Positions 16,865-25,348 of a DNA stretch of 38,509 nt are shown here, piece by piece. Numbering within the stretch: the stretch's first letter is position 1; each line of letters opens with the position of its first letter. The DNA lies in contig NZ_JYOA01000010.1 in assembly GCF_000955805.1 (NCBI RefSeq), positions 1 through 38,509 on the forward strand. Reading direction: 5' to 3'. The translations under genes and the position numbers were made by a program. The stretch is from Pseudomonas sp. 21 (lineage in GTDB: Bacteria; Pseudomonadota; Gammaproteobacteria; Pseudomonadales; Pseudomonadaceae). Below the pieces are notes generated by a model. The model was not told where the DNA came from. It saw only the letters and a list, made by a program, of their open reading frames with translations, and ran no database searches.

Positions 16865-18199
16865 ATGACTCTGCGCAAATACGCAGGGCTAGGCGCCCTA
16901 TTGCCCCTCGCAATGCCCGGTCTGGCCTTGGCCGACGAGGCTGCGGCCCCCGTCCTGAACAGCGGTGACACCGCCTGGATGCTGATTTCCAGCGCCCTGG
17001 TGCTGCTGATGACCATCCCCGGCCTGGCCCTGTTCTACGGCGGCATGGTGCGCGCCAAGAACGTCCTGTCGATCATGATGCAGTGCTTTGCGATCACCGC
17101 GCTGATCAGCATCCTCTGGGTCGTCTACGGCTACAGCCTGGCCTTCGATACCGTCGGTATGGAGAAGGGCGTGGTCAACTTCGCTTCCTTCGTCGGCGGC
17201 CTGGACAAGGCCTTCCTCAGCGGCCTGACCAGCACCGGCCTGACTTCCGCCGCGGCGCTGTTCCCGGAAAGCATCTTCGTGATGTTCCAGATGACCTTCG
17301 CGATCATCACCCCGGCCCTGATCGTCGGCGCCTTCGCCGAGCGCATGAAGTTCTCGGCCATGCTGATCTTCACCGCGCTGTGGTTCACCCTGGTCTACGC
17401 ACCGATCGCCCACATGGTCTGGAGCGGCGACGGCGGCCTGCTGTGGGACTGGGGCGTGCTGGACTTCGCCGGCGGCACCGTAGTGCACATCAACGCCGGT
17501 ATCGCAGGCCTGGTGGCGTGCATCGTGCTGGGCAAGCGCAAGGGCTACCCGACCGCTGCCATGGCGCCGCACAACCTGGGCTACACCCTGATCGGCGCTG
17601 CGCTGCTGTGGGTGGGCTGGTTCGGCTTCAACGCCGGTTCCGCCGCTGCTGCCAACGGCACTGCTGGCATGGCCATGCTGGTCACCCAGATCGCCACCGC
17701 CGCCGCTGCCCTGGGCTGGATGTTCGCCGAGTGGATCACCCACGGTAAGCCGAGCGCCCTGGGTATCGCCTCGGGTGTGGTTGCCGGCCTGGTGGCCGTC
17801 ACCCCGGCCGCCGGTACCTGCGGCCCGATGGGCGCCATCGTGATCGGCCTGGCTGCCGGCGTGATCTGCTTCTTCGCCGCCACCAGCCTCAAGCGTGCCG
17901 TTGGCTACGACGACTCCCTGGACGCCTTCGGCGTGCACGCGGTCGGCGGTATCGTCGGCGCCCTGCTCACCGGCGTGTTCGCAGCACCGGCCCTGGGCGG
18001 CTTCGGCACCGTGACCGACATCGGCGCGCAGCTGTTCACCCAGTTCAAGGGCGTGGCCTTCACCATCGTCTACACCGGTATCGTCAGCTTCGTGATCCTC
18101 AAGGTCCTGGACCTGGTCATGGGCCTGCGCGTCACCGAGGAAGAGGAAACCGTGGGTCTGGACCTCTCCCTGCACAACGAACGCGGTTACAACCTGTAA
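16865..18199 (+). CDS. amtB: ammonium transporter AmtB
   Basis: This 444-residue inner-membrane ammonium channel has an N-terminal signal peptide (KYAGLGALLPLAMPGLALA, cleavage near residue 23) and 11 membrane helices. The pore twin histidines are visible in DFAGGTVVHINAG and DAFGVHAVGG. The outer gate aromatic region (FAIITPALIVGAFAERMKFSAM) and the signature GWFGFNAGSAAAANG are intact. The cytoplasmic C-terminal tail (GLRVTEEEETVGLDLSLHNERGYNL) is the GlnK-binding element. It carries ammonium into the cell and is blocked by deuridylylated GlnK. It is the second gene of the glnK operon, which ends in the terminator at 18221-18250. Confidence 0.97.
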   Translation: MTLRKYAGLGALLPLAMPGLALADEAAAPVLNSGDTAWMLISSALVLLMTIPGLALFYGGMVRAKNVLSIMMQCFAITALISILWVVYGYSLAFDTVGMEKGVVNFASFVGGLDKAFLSGLTSTGLTSAAALFPESIFVMFQMTFAIITPALIVGAFAERMKFSAMLIFTALWFTLVYAPIAHMVWSGDGGLLWDWGVLDFAGGTVVHINAGIAGLVACIVLGKRKGYPTAAMAPHNLGYTLIGAALLWVGWFGFNAGSAAAANGTAGMAMLVTQIATAAAALGWMFAEWITHGKPSALGIASGVVAGLVAVTPAAGTCGPMGAIVIGLAAGVICFFAATSLKRAVGYDDSLDAFGVHAVGGIVGALLTGVFAAPALGGFGTVTDIGAQLFTQFKGVAFTIVYTGIVSFVILKVLDLVMGLRVTEEEETVGLDLSLHNERGYNL

Positions 18200-18220
18200 G
18201 GGTTCGCGCAAGTTCGACGA

Positions 18221-18250
18221 AGGGCGCCCTCGGGCGCCCTTTGCTTTTTC
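18221..18250 (+). terminator. rho-independent terminator after amtB
   Basis: AGGGCGCCC and GGGCGCCCT form a 9-bp GC stem with a 2-nt loop, followed by TTGCTTTTTC. It ends the glnK-amtB transcript. Confidence 0.92.
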
Positions 18251-18306
18251 GATCAGCACGCTAGAATGCGCGCGCATCACCGTTAGCGACGGAAGGATTG
18301 CCCGCC

Positions 18307-18732
18307 ATGTGGCAGCAGAAGAGCATCACCCTGCGCCCTCGCCCGCGAGGTTTCCACCTGGTCACCGACGAGATCCTGGCCGCGTTGCCGGAACTGTCGA
18401 AGTGCCGGGTAGGCCTGCTGCACCTGCTGCTGCAGCACACCTCCGCCTCGCTGACGGTCAACGAAAATGCCGACCCCTCGGTGCGCCGCGATTTCGAGCG
18501 ATTCTTCAATCGCCTGGTGCCCCAGGGTGAGCGCGGCTATGAACATGACTACGAAGGTCCGGACGACCTTCCGGCGCATTTCAAGTCGAGCCTGCTGGGC
18601 TGTCAGCTGACGCTGCCGATACAGGGGGGAGGCTTGGCAATGGGCACCTGGCAGGGTATCTATCTGGGCGAGCACCGTGACCACGGCGGCCCGCGCAGCA
18701 TAGTGGCGACCTGGCAGGGCGAGCTTGTATGA
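18307..18732 (+). CDS. YjbQ family protein (secondary thiamine-phosphate synthase-like)
   Basis: This 141-residue protein is of the UPF0047/YjbQ family. The family has weak thiamine phosphate synthase activity in E. coli and a trimeric fold, but its true role is unknown. Recognisable conserved pieces are [58 protein letters not shown], and the ending [27 protein letters not shown]. His and Asp residues in HTSAS, HDYEG and EHRDHG would form the active-site pocket. It lies after the amtB terminator and 78 bp before sutA on the same strand. Confidence 0.9.
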   Translation: MWQQKSITLRPRPRGFHLVTDEILAALPELSKCRVGLLHLLLQHTSASLTVNENADPSVRRDFERFFNRLVPQGERGYEHDYEGPDDLPAHFKSSLLGCQLTLPIQGGGLAMGTWQGIYLGEHRDHGGPRSIVATWQGELV

Positions 18733-18810
18733 ATTTTTTCCGGCGGCGTTCGTCAAAGCGCGCAGCTGGGCTATAACTAACGTGCTTTGCAGCACCACAG
18801 AGGTTGAACG

Positions 18811-19143
18811 ATGAGCGACGAAGAACTGGAACAGGACGAGCTGGACGGCGCTGACGAGGACGATGGCGAGGAGCTCGCCGCAGCGGATGACAGCGACGCC
18901 GAAGCAGACAGCGGCGATGGGGATGAAGCCCCTTCTCCCAAGGGCGGTGGCAAGAAAGCCAAGGCCGCTGCGGAAGAAGAGGAACTGCCCTCGGTCGAAG
19001 CCAAGCAGAAGGATCGTGATGCACTGGCCCGTGCGATGGAGGAGTTCCTCACTCGCGGCGGCAAGGTGCAGGAGATCGAGCCGAACGTCGTGGCCGACCC
19101 GCCCAAGAAGCCGGATAGCAAATACGGCAGCCGCCCTATCTGA
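18811..19143 (+). CDS. sutA: SutA, RNA polymerase-binding regulator of slow growth
   Basis: This 110-residue, very acidic and largely disordered protein matches SutA. In P. aeruginosa (PA5285) SutA binds RNA polymerase, helps open rRNA and other promoters and shifts transcription during slow growth. The N-terminal half is rich in Asp and Glu (MSDEELEQDELDGADEDDGEEL). A Lys/Ala stretch follows (GGGKKAKAAA). The helical centre (LPSVEAKQKDRDALARAMEEF) and the conserved tail (TRGGKVQEIEPNVVADPPKK, then DSKYGSRPI) complete it. The acidic N-tail length varies between species. It has its own terminator at 19160-19198. Confidence 0.93.
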   Translation: MSDEELEQDELDGADEDDGEELAAADDSDAEADSGDGDEAPSPKGGGKKAKAAAEEEELPSVEAKQKDRDALARAMEEFLTRGGKVQEIEPNVVADPPKKPDSKYGSRPI

Positions 19144-19159
19144 TATCTGACGCAATACG

Positions 19160-19198
19160 AAAAGCCCCGTCGCTCCGTCTGGAGCGGCGGGGCTTTTT
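19160..19198 (+). terminator. rho-independent terminator after sutA
   Basis: A long stem (AAAAGCCCCGTCGCTCC pairing with GGAGCGGCGGGGCTTTTT, one G-T pair) with loop GTCT and a T run lies 16 bp after the sutA stop codon. A REP pair follows 30 bp further on. Confidence 0.93.
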
Positions 19199-19227
19199 CA
19201 TGTCCGTTTGTTGCATTGTTCAGTTAT

Positions 19228-19306
19228 GTAGGAGCGAGCTTGCTCGCGAACCGCCCCGAGTCTCAGCGCCGCCCGGAGCGCCGTTCGCGAGCAAGCTCGC
19301 TCCTAC
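19228..19306. repeat. REP pair (canonical GTAGGAGCGAGC family)
   Basis: A 24-nt element starting GTAGGAGCGAGCTTGCTCGC at 19228-19251 is followed by its exact reverse complement at 19283-19306. Each arm is itself a hairpin (GCGAGC-TT-GCTCGC), and the two are separated by 31 nt. This is the standard form of a Pseudomonas REP doublet starting with GTAG. It lies between the ends of sutA and the converging HAD phosphatase gene. Confidence 0.93.
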
Positions 19307-19320
19307 GAAAAGCCCATGCG

Positions 19321-20013
19321 TCAGAGCTTTTCCAGGATATCCGGCAGCTCGGACAGGTTGTGGATGATCGCGCTGGGCGCTTCTTCGCCGTCCCACTGCT
19401 TGCGTGCGGGGTTGAACCAGATCGCTTTCATGCCCGCACGGCGCGCCCCCGCGATGTCATCGCTGGGGTGGTCACCGATGTGCACGGCGTTTCCCGCCGC
19501 CACACCGCCGCGCTTGAGCGCTTCCTGGAACGGATGCGGGTCGGGCTTGCCGACGCCCAGTTCTTCCGCGCACAGGGCGAACTGGAAGTAGTCCGCCAGG
19601 CCCAGCCGGCGCACGTCGGCGTTGCCGTTGGTGAGCACGCCGAGGATGAAGCGGTTGGCCAGTTGCTCCAGGGTCGGGTGCACCTCGGGGAACAACGCCA
19701 CCTGGTGCCGCGCGTGCAGGAAGGTCTGGAAGCCGGCTTCGGCCAGCTCCGTCGCCTCGGCCTGTGGATAACCCGCGTCGAGCAGCGCTTGGAACAGGAT
19801 GCGCCGGCGCAGCTCGCTCAAGCGGTGCTTGAGCATCGGGTCCTGCTCCATCAGCCGCGAGCGGATCGCCCACAGGTGCTCGATGGGCACCGGCCCCAGC
19901 TGTGCAGCGTTCACCGCCAGCCAGTCACGCAGGGTGGCTTCGGCGCTGTTCATCACCGGGGCAACGTCCCACAGCGTGTCATCGAGGTCGAAGGTGACCA
20001 GACGGATACTCAT
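19321..20013 (-). CDS. HAD-IA family phosphatase (YigB-like)
   Basis: This 230-residue HAD hydrolase has motif [10 protein letters not shown] (residues 8-16), a helical cap, motif [10 protein letters not shown] (near 123), motif [15 protein letters not shown] with the catalytic Lys, and motif [19 protein letters not shown]. The position downstream of xerC matches E. coli yigB, whose product dephosphorylates FMN, so a role in flavin metabolism is plausible though not proven. The ATG at 20013 overlaps the xerC stop by four bases (ATGA), indicating translational coupling. It ends just before the REP doublet. Confidence 0.9.
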   Translation of the reverse strand: MSIRLVTFDLDDTLWDVAPVMNSAEATLRDWLAVNAAQLGPVPIEHLWAIRSRLMEQDPMLKHRLSELRRRILFQALLDAGYPQAEATELAEAGFQTFLHARHQVALFPEVHPTLEQLANRFILGVLTNGNADVRRLGLADYFQFALCAEELGVGKPDPHPFQEALKRGGVAAGNAVHIGDHPSDDIAGARRAGMKAIWFNPARKQWDGEEAPSAIIHNLSELPDILEKL

Positions 20014-20915
20014 TCTTCTGCTCCGGGTTTGCGGCGTGCCCGAGGGTGCGCCTGGTCATAGACCGTGGCGAGGTGCTGGAAGTCCAGGTGGGTGTAGATC
20101 TGCGTGGTGGCGATGTCGGCGTGGCCGAGCAGCTCCTGCACCGCGCGCAGGTCCTGGGAAGACTCCAGCATATGGCTGGCGAAGGAGTGTCGCAGCATGT
20201 GGGGGTGCAGGTGCTGGCCGAGCTCGCGCACGCCGGCCTCGCGCACGCGCAGCTGGATGGCGCGCGGCGTCAGGCGCTTGCCGCTGCGGCCGATAAACAC
20301 GGCGTTGTCCTGCGGCGAGGCGAGGGCGCGCAGCGGCAGCCAGTTTTCGATGGCCTGCCGCGCGGCGCGGCCGACCGGCAGTTCGCGGACCTTGTTGCCC
20401 TTGCCGTGGACGCGCACCAGGCCGTCCTTGAGGTCCAGCCATTCCAGGTCGAGGCCGACCAGTTCGGAGAGGCGCAGGCCCGACGAATAGAACAGCTCCA
20501 GCAACGCCTGGTCGCGGCGGGCGATGAAGTCGTCCTCGACGCCGCCGTCCAGCAATTGCGCGGTGCGGTCGGTGTCCAGCGTGCGCGGCAGCTTGCGCGC
20601 GCCCTTGGGCGCGGCGAGGCCGTCGGCGGGATCGTGCCGGCAGCGGCCTTCGCGGATCAGGTACTGGTACAACCCTCGGGTGGCCGACAGCAGACGCGCC
20701 AGGCTGCGGCTGGCGAGGCCCTGCTGGTGCAGGCGAGCGACGAACAGGCGCAGGTCGCGCACCTGCAGCGCCGACCACTCGTTGATCGAGGATTTCTCGC
20801 ACAGTGCGGCGAGGCGCGCCAGGTCGCGGCGGTAGCCGTCGAGCGTGTGCACGGATACCTGGCGCTCGCTGCGCAGGTGTTCCAGATAGGATTCCAGATC
20901 GGCTTCGAGCGACAC
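20010..20915 (-). CDS. xerC: tyrosine recombinase XerC
   Basis: This 301-residue recombinase resolves chromosome dimers at dif together with XerD. The N-terminal SAM-like core-binding domain covers residues 1-90 and the catalytic domain about 110-295. The complete RKHRHY set is present at Arg148 (SSGLRLSE), Lys172 (HGKGNKVR), His239 and Arg242 (HMLRHSF), His265 (LLGHADI) and Tyr274 (TQIYTHLDF). These positions nearly equal those of E. coli XerC. The place between DUF484/dapF and the yigB-like gene supports XerC over XerD. It lies 53 bp after the DUF484 gene and is likely in one operon with it and dapF. Confidence 0.96.
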   Translation of the reverse strand: MSLEADLESYLEHLRSERQVSVHTLDGYRRDLARLAALCEKSSINEWSALQVRDLRLFVARLHQQGLASRSLARLLSATRGLYQYLIREGRCRHDPADGLAAPKGARKLPRTLDTDRTAQLLDGGVEDDFIARRDQALLELFYSSGLRLSELVGLDLEWLDLKDGLVRVHGKGNKVRELPVGRAARQAIENWLPLRALASPQDNAVFIGRSGKRLTPRAIQLRVREAGVRELGQHLHPHMLRHSFASHMLESSQDLRAVQELLGHADIATTQIYTHLDFQHLATVYDQAHPRARRKPGAEE

Positions 20916-20968
20916 GCGGAAAGCTCCCAGTGATACAGCCAGGCTGGCAGCTTACCGCGTTGCGAAGG

Positions 20969-21670
20969 TCAGCGTACCGAGCGCAGGGGCGTGGAGAAGC
21001 GCGGCAGGGTGCGCGCGAGGACTTCGGCGACGTAGCCCAGGAACAGGGTGCCCAGCGAGCTCTTGTAGTGCTGCGGGTCGGGGCTGCCGATCGCCAGCAC
21101 GCCGTGCAGCCCCTGGAAGGTCAGCGGCACCACGGCGGCGGAGCCGACCTGCTCGCGTTCGCTTTCGCAGAACAGGAAGGCCAGCTCGTGGGGGCGCAGC
21201 ACGCCGCAGACGGTCTTGCCGCCGGACAGCAGGCCACCGATGGCCTGGTGCGCTTCGGCGCTGCTCACCGAGCGGCCCACCGGCAGGTTGTTGTCGCTGA
21301 ACAGGATCAGGCTGACGTAGGGCACCAGGAACTCGTGGCGCAGGCTGTCTTCCACCGTGCTGACGATTTCCTCCAGGCTGGTGGCGTCGAGCAGGTCGAG
21401 CACCAGGCGGCGGGTCTTGTCGAACAGACGGTCGTTGTCGCGGGCCACGTCCATCAACTGCGACAGCCGATGGCGCATCTCGATGTTGCGCTCGCGCAGC
21501 AGGCGCACCTGGCGCTCCACCAGCGACACGGCATCGCCCGGCTGGTGCGGAATGCGCATCTCCGGGATCAGCTCGTCATGGTCGACGAAGAATTCAGGGT
21601 GCCGGCGAAGATAGTCGGCGACCTGTTCGGCTTCGAGCGTAACGGTGGGGTCCTGCGGAGTATCGGTCAT
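20969..21670 (-). CDS. DUF484 family protein (GAF-like, YigA-type)
   Basis: This 233-residue protein of the DUF484 family is almost always encoded between dapF and xerC. Residues 1-40 are acidic (EAEQVADYLRRHPEFFVDHDELIPEMRIPH). A coiled coil follows (VSLVERQVRLLRERNIEMRHRLSQLMDVARDN), then a GAF-like domain at about 75-220 (AAVVPLTFQGLHGVLAIGSPDPQHY). The function is unknown; its neighbours suggest cell wall or chromosome segregation. I chose the ATG at 21670 (MTDTPQDPTVTLEAEQ) because the 29 extra upstream residues in the longer frame are out of family. It starts 11 bp after dapF ends. Confidence 0.9.
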   Translation of the reverse strand: MTDTPQDPTVTLEAEQVADYLRRHPEFFVDHDELIPEMRIPHQPGDAVSLVERQVRLLRERNIEMRHRLSQLMDVARDNDRLFDKTRRLVLDLLDATSLEEIVSTVEDSLRHEFLVPYVSLILFSDNNLPVGRSVSSAEAHQAIGGLLSGGKTVCGVLRPHELAFLFCESEREQVGSAAVVPLTFQGLHGVLAIGSPDPQHYKSSLGTLFLGYVAEVLARTLPRFSTPLRSVR

Positions 21671-21681
21671 AAGCGTCCCGG

Positions 21682-22512
21682 TTATAGACGTACCTGGCCT
21701 TCGAACACCCGCACGGCGGGCCCGGTCATCATAACGGGCTGACCCGGTCCTGCCCACTCGATGGACAACCGTCCGCCGGGAAGGTCGATCTGTACCGGCG
21801 ATTGCAGCCAGCCCTGGCGAATGCCGGCGACGGCGGCGGCGCAGGCGCCGGTGCCGCAGGCCAGCGTCTCGCCGGCGCCGCGTTCCCAGACGCGCAGGCG
21901 CGCCTGGTGCGGATTGACGATCTGCAGGAAGCCGATGTTGGCCTTCTGCGGGAAGCTTTCGTGGACTTCGAGCTTCGGCCCCAGGGTGCGCACCGGTGCG
22001 CTGTCGACGTCATCCACGCGCAGTACGCCGTGCGGGTTGCCCATGGAGATGGCGGCCAGCTCGTAGCGCTGCCCGTCCACTTCCAGGGGATAGCTCAGCG
22101 CCTCGCTCTGGGCCTTGAACGGCACCTGCTCGGGCACCAGGCGCGGCGGGCCCATGTCGACGGTGACCTGGCCATCGTTGGCGATGGTCAGCTCGATCAT
22201 GCCGCCCTTGGTTTCCACGCGAATGGTTTTCTTCGCGGTCAGGCGCTTGTCGACCACGAAGCGGGCGAAGCAGCGCGCGCCGTTGCCGCACTGTTCGACC
22301 TCGGTACCGTCGCAGTTGAAGATGCGGTAGCGGAAGTCCGCGTCGGGTGTGCTCGGCGGCTCGACGATCAGAAGCTGATCGAAACCGACTCCGAAATTGC
22401 GGTCGCCCCACTGTTTGACGTGGCGTGGCTGCACGTGGGCGTGCTGGCTGACCAGGTCCAGGACCATGAAGTCATTGCCCAGCCCGTGCATCTTGGTAAA
22501 GCGCAGAAGCAT
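21682..22512 (-). CDS. dapF: diaminopimelate epimerase DapF
   Basis: This 276-residue epimerase converts LL-diaminopimelate to the meso form used in peptidoglycan and, through LysA, for lysine. Both catalytic cysteines are present: Cys75 in [10 protein letters not shown] and Cys219 in [11 protein letters not shown]. The N-terminus [19 protein letters not shown] and the substrate loops GNPHGV and ERGAGET are also conserved. It appears intact. The adjoining upstream gene, lysA, is a remnant 13 bp away, so dapF probably still uses a promoter further up, near lptM. Keeping dapF while losing the local lysA fits the need for meso-DAP in the cell wall. Confidence 0.97.
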   Translation of the reverse strand: MLLRFTKMHGLGNDFMVLDLVSQHAHVQPRHVKQWGDRNFGVGFDQLLIVEPPSTPDADFRYRIFNCDGTEVEQCGNGARCFARFVVDKRLTAKKTIRVETKGGMIELTIANDGQVTVDMGPPRLVPEQVPFKAQSEALSYPLEVDGQRYELAAISMGNPHGVLRVDDVDSAPVRTLGPKLEVHESFPQKANIGFLQIVNPHQARLRVWERGAGETLACGTGACAAAVAGIRQGWLQSPVQIDLPGGRLSIEWAGPGQPVMMTGPAVRVFEGQVRL

Positions 22513-22525
22513 CGTCGTCTCGGCC

Positions 22526-22833
22526 TCAGTCCGGCAGCAGGCTTTCGCCGGCGAACAGCTCTTGTCTCTTGCGGCTGCGCACCCCGTGCGCGGCCGAGCT
22601 ATCCGCCAGCACCTCGGCGGCGCGGCCCCGGGTGTTGTCGTTGGAATTCATGACGAAACCATAGGCGCCGGCCGGATGAACGGCCAGCAGGCCACCTTCT
22701 TTGCGGGCGGGAGCACGAAGCCGGCGGGGATGTCGCCGGCTTCGCCGGGCGGCGTGCCAGGGCGCTCGGCAATCGCCGACGCTGGCACGTCTGCCGCGAG
22801 CAGTAGCCCGCCGCGGACGTCGAAGGCGTCCAT
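22526..22833 (-). pseudogene. lysA: lysA remnant (diaminopimelate decarboxylase with internal deletion and frameshift)
   Basis: This 308-bp stretch between lptM and dapF is the two ends of lysA joined. The first 28 codons (22833 back to about 22750: MDAFDVRGGLL, then ASAIAERPGTP) match the LysA N-terminus. Directly after GTP comes a piece like the C-terminal CETGD motif (here GEAGD; the conserved Cys is Gly). A frameshifted stretch follows, then the LysA C-terminus in another frame: [19 protein letters not shown], ending [11 protein letters not shown] at the TGA 22526-22528. About 315 internal codons, including the PLP Lys and most active-site residues, are missing. The frames do not join, so no active enzyme can be made. 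The substitutions and frameshift argue against a simple assembly join. Matches are from memory of Pseudomonas LysA. Confidence 0.85.
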
Positions 22834-22843
22834 GGGAACGCCC

Positions 22844-22984
22844 TCAGAGACCGTAGCGGTCCTTGCTGTGTTCGTTCTTGGCCTTTTCGTCGTCCGGCAG
22901 GTACAGCGGGCCTTTCTGCCCGCAGCCGGCGATGGCGGCGGTCAACAGGGCGATCGCGACGAAGGGAAGCAGCAGTCGCTTCAT
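22844..22984 (-). CDS. lptM: small lipoprotein LptM/LppL (YifL family)
   Basis: This 46-residue lipoprotein precursor has a signal peptide [17 protein letters not shown] and a lipobox IAGC (Cys21). The family motif [12 protein letters not shown] is complete. Members (E. coli YifL, now LptM; LppL in Pseudomonas) help LptD maturation in the outer membrane. The position upstream of lysA-dapF is the usual one. Transcription here should run on through the lysA remnant into dapF. Confidence 0.93.
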   Translation of the reverse strand: MKRLLLPFVAIALLTAAIAGCGQKGPLYLPDDEKAKNEHSKDRYGL

Positions 22985-23125
22985 GGCGGAATCCTTGTAA
23001 TAAAGCGTCAATGGGGCCGGAGTATACCGGCCCCCCGCCGGCTTGCCTATGCGAGCCGGCTCCCGCCCTGCGGGGCTTGCGGCTCGCGCCCGGCGGGCCA
23101 CTGGCCCTATGATGGCGGGCAAAAA

Positions 23126-24199
23126 ATGGAAAGCTCGATGGACTATCGCGATCCCCTGCCCAGTTCGGTGTCGGTGGCCTACCTGCAGGGCCTTGTGGAG
23201 CATCTGCAGCGCCAGGGCGTGGAGCCGGCGCGGCTGCTGGCGACGGTGCACCTGGAGCCCTCGATCCTCGCCCAGCGCGAGCAGCGTATCGCCGCCAGTG
23301 CCTACCTCGAGCTGGTCGGCGCCGGCGTACGCCTGAGTGGCGACGCCAACCTCGGCCTGCACCTGGGCGAGGCGGTGCGCCCCGGCTACTACGGCGTACT
23401 CGGCTACCTGATCATGAGCTGCGCGACCCTTTCCGACGCCCTGCATCGCCAGGCGCGCTATGCCGCGCTGGTGGGCAACCTGGGCCGCGTCGAGCTGGCC
23501 GACGAGCCGCCGCGTGCCGGCTGCGAGCCATTGGTCAAGCACTGCTGGGAGGCGCTGCTGCCGCAACAGCAGCGGCAGATGAGCGAGGAGACGCTGGCCG
23601 GCTGGGTCAGCTTCGGCCATTGGGTCAGCGGCGTGGACGAGGCGCCGTTCGAAGTGCGCTTCAGCCACAGCGCCCCGGCGGACGTCAGCGAACACGCACG
23701 CATCTTCCGCTGCCCGGTACTGTTCGATCAGCCGGACAATGCCCTGGTCTTCCCCAAACGCCTGCTGGCGCTGCCGCTCGGCCAGGCTGACGCCCAGGTG
23801 CAGCGCACCCTGGATGCCTACGCCGAGCGCCTGCTGGTGGAGATCAACAAGGGCGACAGCGTGCTCGACCGCGCGCGCCTGGAGCTGGCGCGCCAGTTGC
23901 CGGAGCAGGGCGCCGACCTGGAGCGCCTGTCGCTGACGCTCGCCCTCAGCCCTCGCACCCTGCAACGCCGCCTGCGCGATACCGGCCTGTCGTTCAGCCA
24001 ACTGGTGGACGAAACCCGCCAGCAGCTGGTGCTCCACTATTTGCGCGACCCGGCACTGGACACGGCGGACATCGCCTACCTGCTGGGCTTCAGCGAAGCC
24101 GGTTCGCTCGCCCGCGCATTCCGGCGCTGGACGGGGCAGAGTCTGGGCGAATACCGGCGTAAACTGGTGCCTTTGACTGATCCCGAGGACGATGCATGA
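23126..24199 (+). CDS. AraC family regulator with arabinose-binding-like N-terminal domain (PF12625 type)
   Basis: This 357-residue protein (345 if started at the second ATG, 23138) has an N-terminal ligand-sensing domain (about 15-225) of the kind found in OruR/ArgR-like and fatty-acid-linked AraC regulators of Pseudomonas. Typical pieces are [48 protein letters not shown] and [21 protein letters not shown]. The C-terminal AraC domain (about 255-345) has [22 protein letters not shown] and [26 protein letters not shown]. Neither start has a clear ribosome site. Its stop overlaps the cyaY start by four bases (ATGA). In P. aeruginosa, as I recall it, lptM and cyaY are neighbours, so this gene is a lineage-specific insertion. 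Ligand and targets are unknown. Confidence 0.9.
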   Translation: MESSMDYRDPLPSSVSVAYLQGLVEHLQRQGVEPARLLATVHLEPSILAQREQRIAASAYLELVGAGVRLSGDANLGLHLGEAVRPGYYGVLGYLIMSCATLSDALHRQARYAALVGNLGRVELADEPPRAGCEPLVKHCWEALLPQQQRQMSEETLAGWVSFGHWVSGVDEAPFEVRFSHSAPADVSEHARIFRCPVLFDQPDNALVFPKRLLALPLGQADAQVQRTLDAYAERLLVEINKGDSVLDRARLELARQLPEQGADLERLSLTLALSPRTLQRRLRDTGLSFSQLVDETRQQLVLHYLRDPALDTADIAYLLGFSEAGSLARAFRRWTGQSLGEYRRKLVPLTDPEDDA

Positions 24200-24531
24200 G
24201 CACTTTGAGCGAGGCCCGCTTCCATGACCTGGTGGACGCCGTACAGGTAACGGTGGAGGACGCCTTCGACGACAGCGATCTGGACCTGGACCTGGAGAAC
24301 TCCAGCGGCGTGCTGACCGTGCGCTTCGAGAACGGCACCCAGCTGATCCTCAGCCGCCAGCCGGCGCTGCGCCAGCTGTGGGTGGCGGCGCGCTCCGGCG
24401 GCTTCCACTTCGACTACGACGAATCCGGCTCGCTGTGGATCTGCGACAGCACCCGCGAACCGCTGGGCGCGCTGCTCAATCGCGCCACGCTGGAACAGGC
24501 TGGCGAGGATGTCGACTTCCCCGGCATCTGA
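24196..24531 (+). CDS. cyaY: frataxin-like iron-sulfur protein CyaY
   Basis: This 111-residue bacterial frataxin has the N-terminal acidic ridge ([20 protein letters not shown], then DSDLDLDLE) that binds iron and the IscS-IscU complex. The conserved beta-sheet features [29 protein letters not shown] and GGFHFDY are also present. The length is typical. It is translationally coupled to the preceding AraC gene by ATGA overlap. This makes an odd operon head for a housekeeping gene and suggests the AraC gene captured or supplies the cyaY promoter. The DUF1289 gene follows, overlapping by 23 bp. Confidence 0.96.
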   Translation: MSTLSEARFHDLVDAVQVTVEDAFDDSDLDLDLENSSGVLTVRFENGTQLILSRQPALRQLWVAARSGGFHFDYDESGSLWICDSTREPLGALLNRATLEQAGEDVDFPGI

Positions 24532-24715
24532 CGCGCAGGCGAGCGTCGCCTCGCCCTGCTGCCGGCGCTGCTGCCTGGACGACGCGGATGTCTGCGTCGG
24601 CTGCGGTCGCACCCTGGGCGAGATCCTGGAGTGGAACGAGGCGGACGGCGAGCGTCGCCGGGCGATCCTGGCGGACTGCGAAAAGCGCCGAAACAACCAC
24701 TTGCCGAAGTGGTGA
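24509..24715 (+). CDS. DUF1289 family small Cys-rich protein
   Basis: This 68-residue protein has the DUF1289 core PCCRRCCLDDADVCVGCGRTLGEILEW, in which Cys pairs may bind a metal. A helix follows (EADGERRRAILADCEKRR). The function is unknown. The first ATG (24509) overlaps the end of cyaY by 23 bases in another frame. No alternative start upstream of the Cys core is obvious, and the family core begins near residue 15, so the exact N-terminus is uncertain. It ends 43 bp before a strong terminator that closes the AraC-cyaY-DUF1289 transcript. Confidence 0.85.
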   Translation: MSTSPASDAQASVASPCCRRCCLDDADVCVGCGRTLGEILEWNEADGERRRAILADCEKRRNNHLPKW

Positions 24716-24758
24716 CTGGTCGGTGTTGCTTATTTTCTGTGCTGTGTTAGTGTCCGGG

Positions 24759-24791
24759 AAAACCCCGCCTTGGGCGGGGTTTTTCTTTTTT
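24759..24791 (+). terminator. rho-independent terminator after DUF1289 gene
   Basis: AAACCCCGCC pairs with GGCGGGGTTT around a short loop, followed by a T-rich run (TTTTTCTTTTTT). It closes the cyaY operon and separates it from rnk. Confidence 0.94.
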
Positions 24792-24898
24792 CGGAATTCA
24801 TTGCGCGTTCGCTTCCCGAACGCATTTACTGCCAGAACACCCAGGGCCCCGAGCGCGCGAGCGTCCGGGGCTCTCCTGTAAGGAGACTGCCAACCATC

Positions 24899-25303
24899 AT
24901 GACCACGACACCCATCACCGTCACCCGACTCGACCTGCAACGTCTGGAGCGCATGCTCGACAGCCTGGATGAGTACGGCCCCGCGGCCGAGGCGCTGGAG
25001 GCCGAACTGGCCCGCGCCACGGTGGTCGGCCACGACGAGATTCCGCCGGGCGTGGTCACGATGAATTCCACCGTGCGTTGCCGCGAGGAAAGCAGTGGCA
25101 AGGAATACCACCTGACGCTGGTCTACCCGGCCGATGTCGGCGGGGAAGGCAAGGTATCGATCCTCGCCCCGGTGGGCACCGCGCTGCTGGGCCTGACCAC
25201 GGGCCAGAGCATCGACTGGCCGGCGCCCAGCGGCAAGACGCTGAAGCTGACCCTGCTGGAAGTCGAATACCAGCCCGAAGCGGCCGGCGACTTCGATCGC
25301 TGA
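24899..25303 (+). CDS. rnk: regulator of nucleoside diphosphate kinase Rnk
   Basis: This 134-residue protein is of the Rnk/GreA-GreB-like family. It has a short N-terminal coiled coil (TRLDLQRLERMLDSLDEYGPAAEALEAELARATVV) and a C-terminal FKBP-like domain (VVTMNSTVRCREESSGKEYHLTLVYP, then ISILAPVGTALLGLTTGQSIDW in the same region). Rnk binds RNA polymerase. In P. aeruginosa and E. coli it affects nucleoside diphosphate kinase and alginate or polyphosphate levels. The ATG at 24899 (MTTTPITVTRLDLQRLE) is preferred over a longer upstream frame that overlaps the terminator. AAGGAG precedes it. It is convergent with cyaA, the two genes ending 45 bp apart. Confidence 0.93.
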   Translation: MTTTPITVTRLDLQRLERMLDSLDEYGPAAEALEAELARATVVGHDEIPPGVVTMNSTVRCREESSGKEYHLTLVYPADVGGEGKVSILAPVGTALLGLTTGQSIDWPAPSGKTLKLTLLEVEYQPEAAGDFDR

Positions 25304-25348
25304 GTTCCCCCTCCGGGACTTTCCCTCCCCGGGCGTCCGGTCCGGCCT

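Noticed and set aside
19228..19306. Repeats at several intergenic places taken as CRISPR
   Set aside because: They are inverted hairpin pairs scattered between genes without regular spacers or cas genes, which is the REP pattern.
22648..22833. A separate 61-residue gene between lptM and dapF
   Set aside because: Its first half is the LysA N-terminus and the rest is out-of-frame LysA C-terminal sequence. It is part of the pseudogene.
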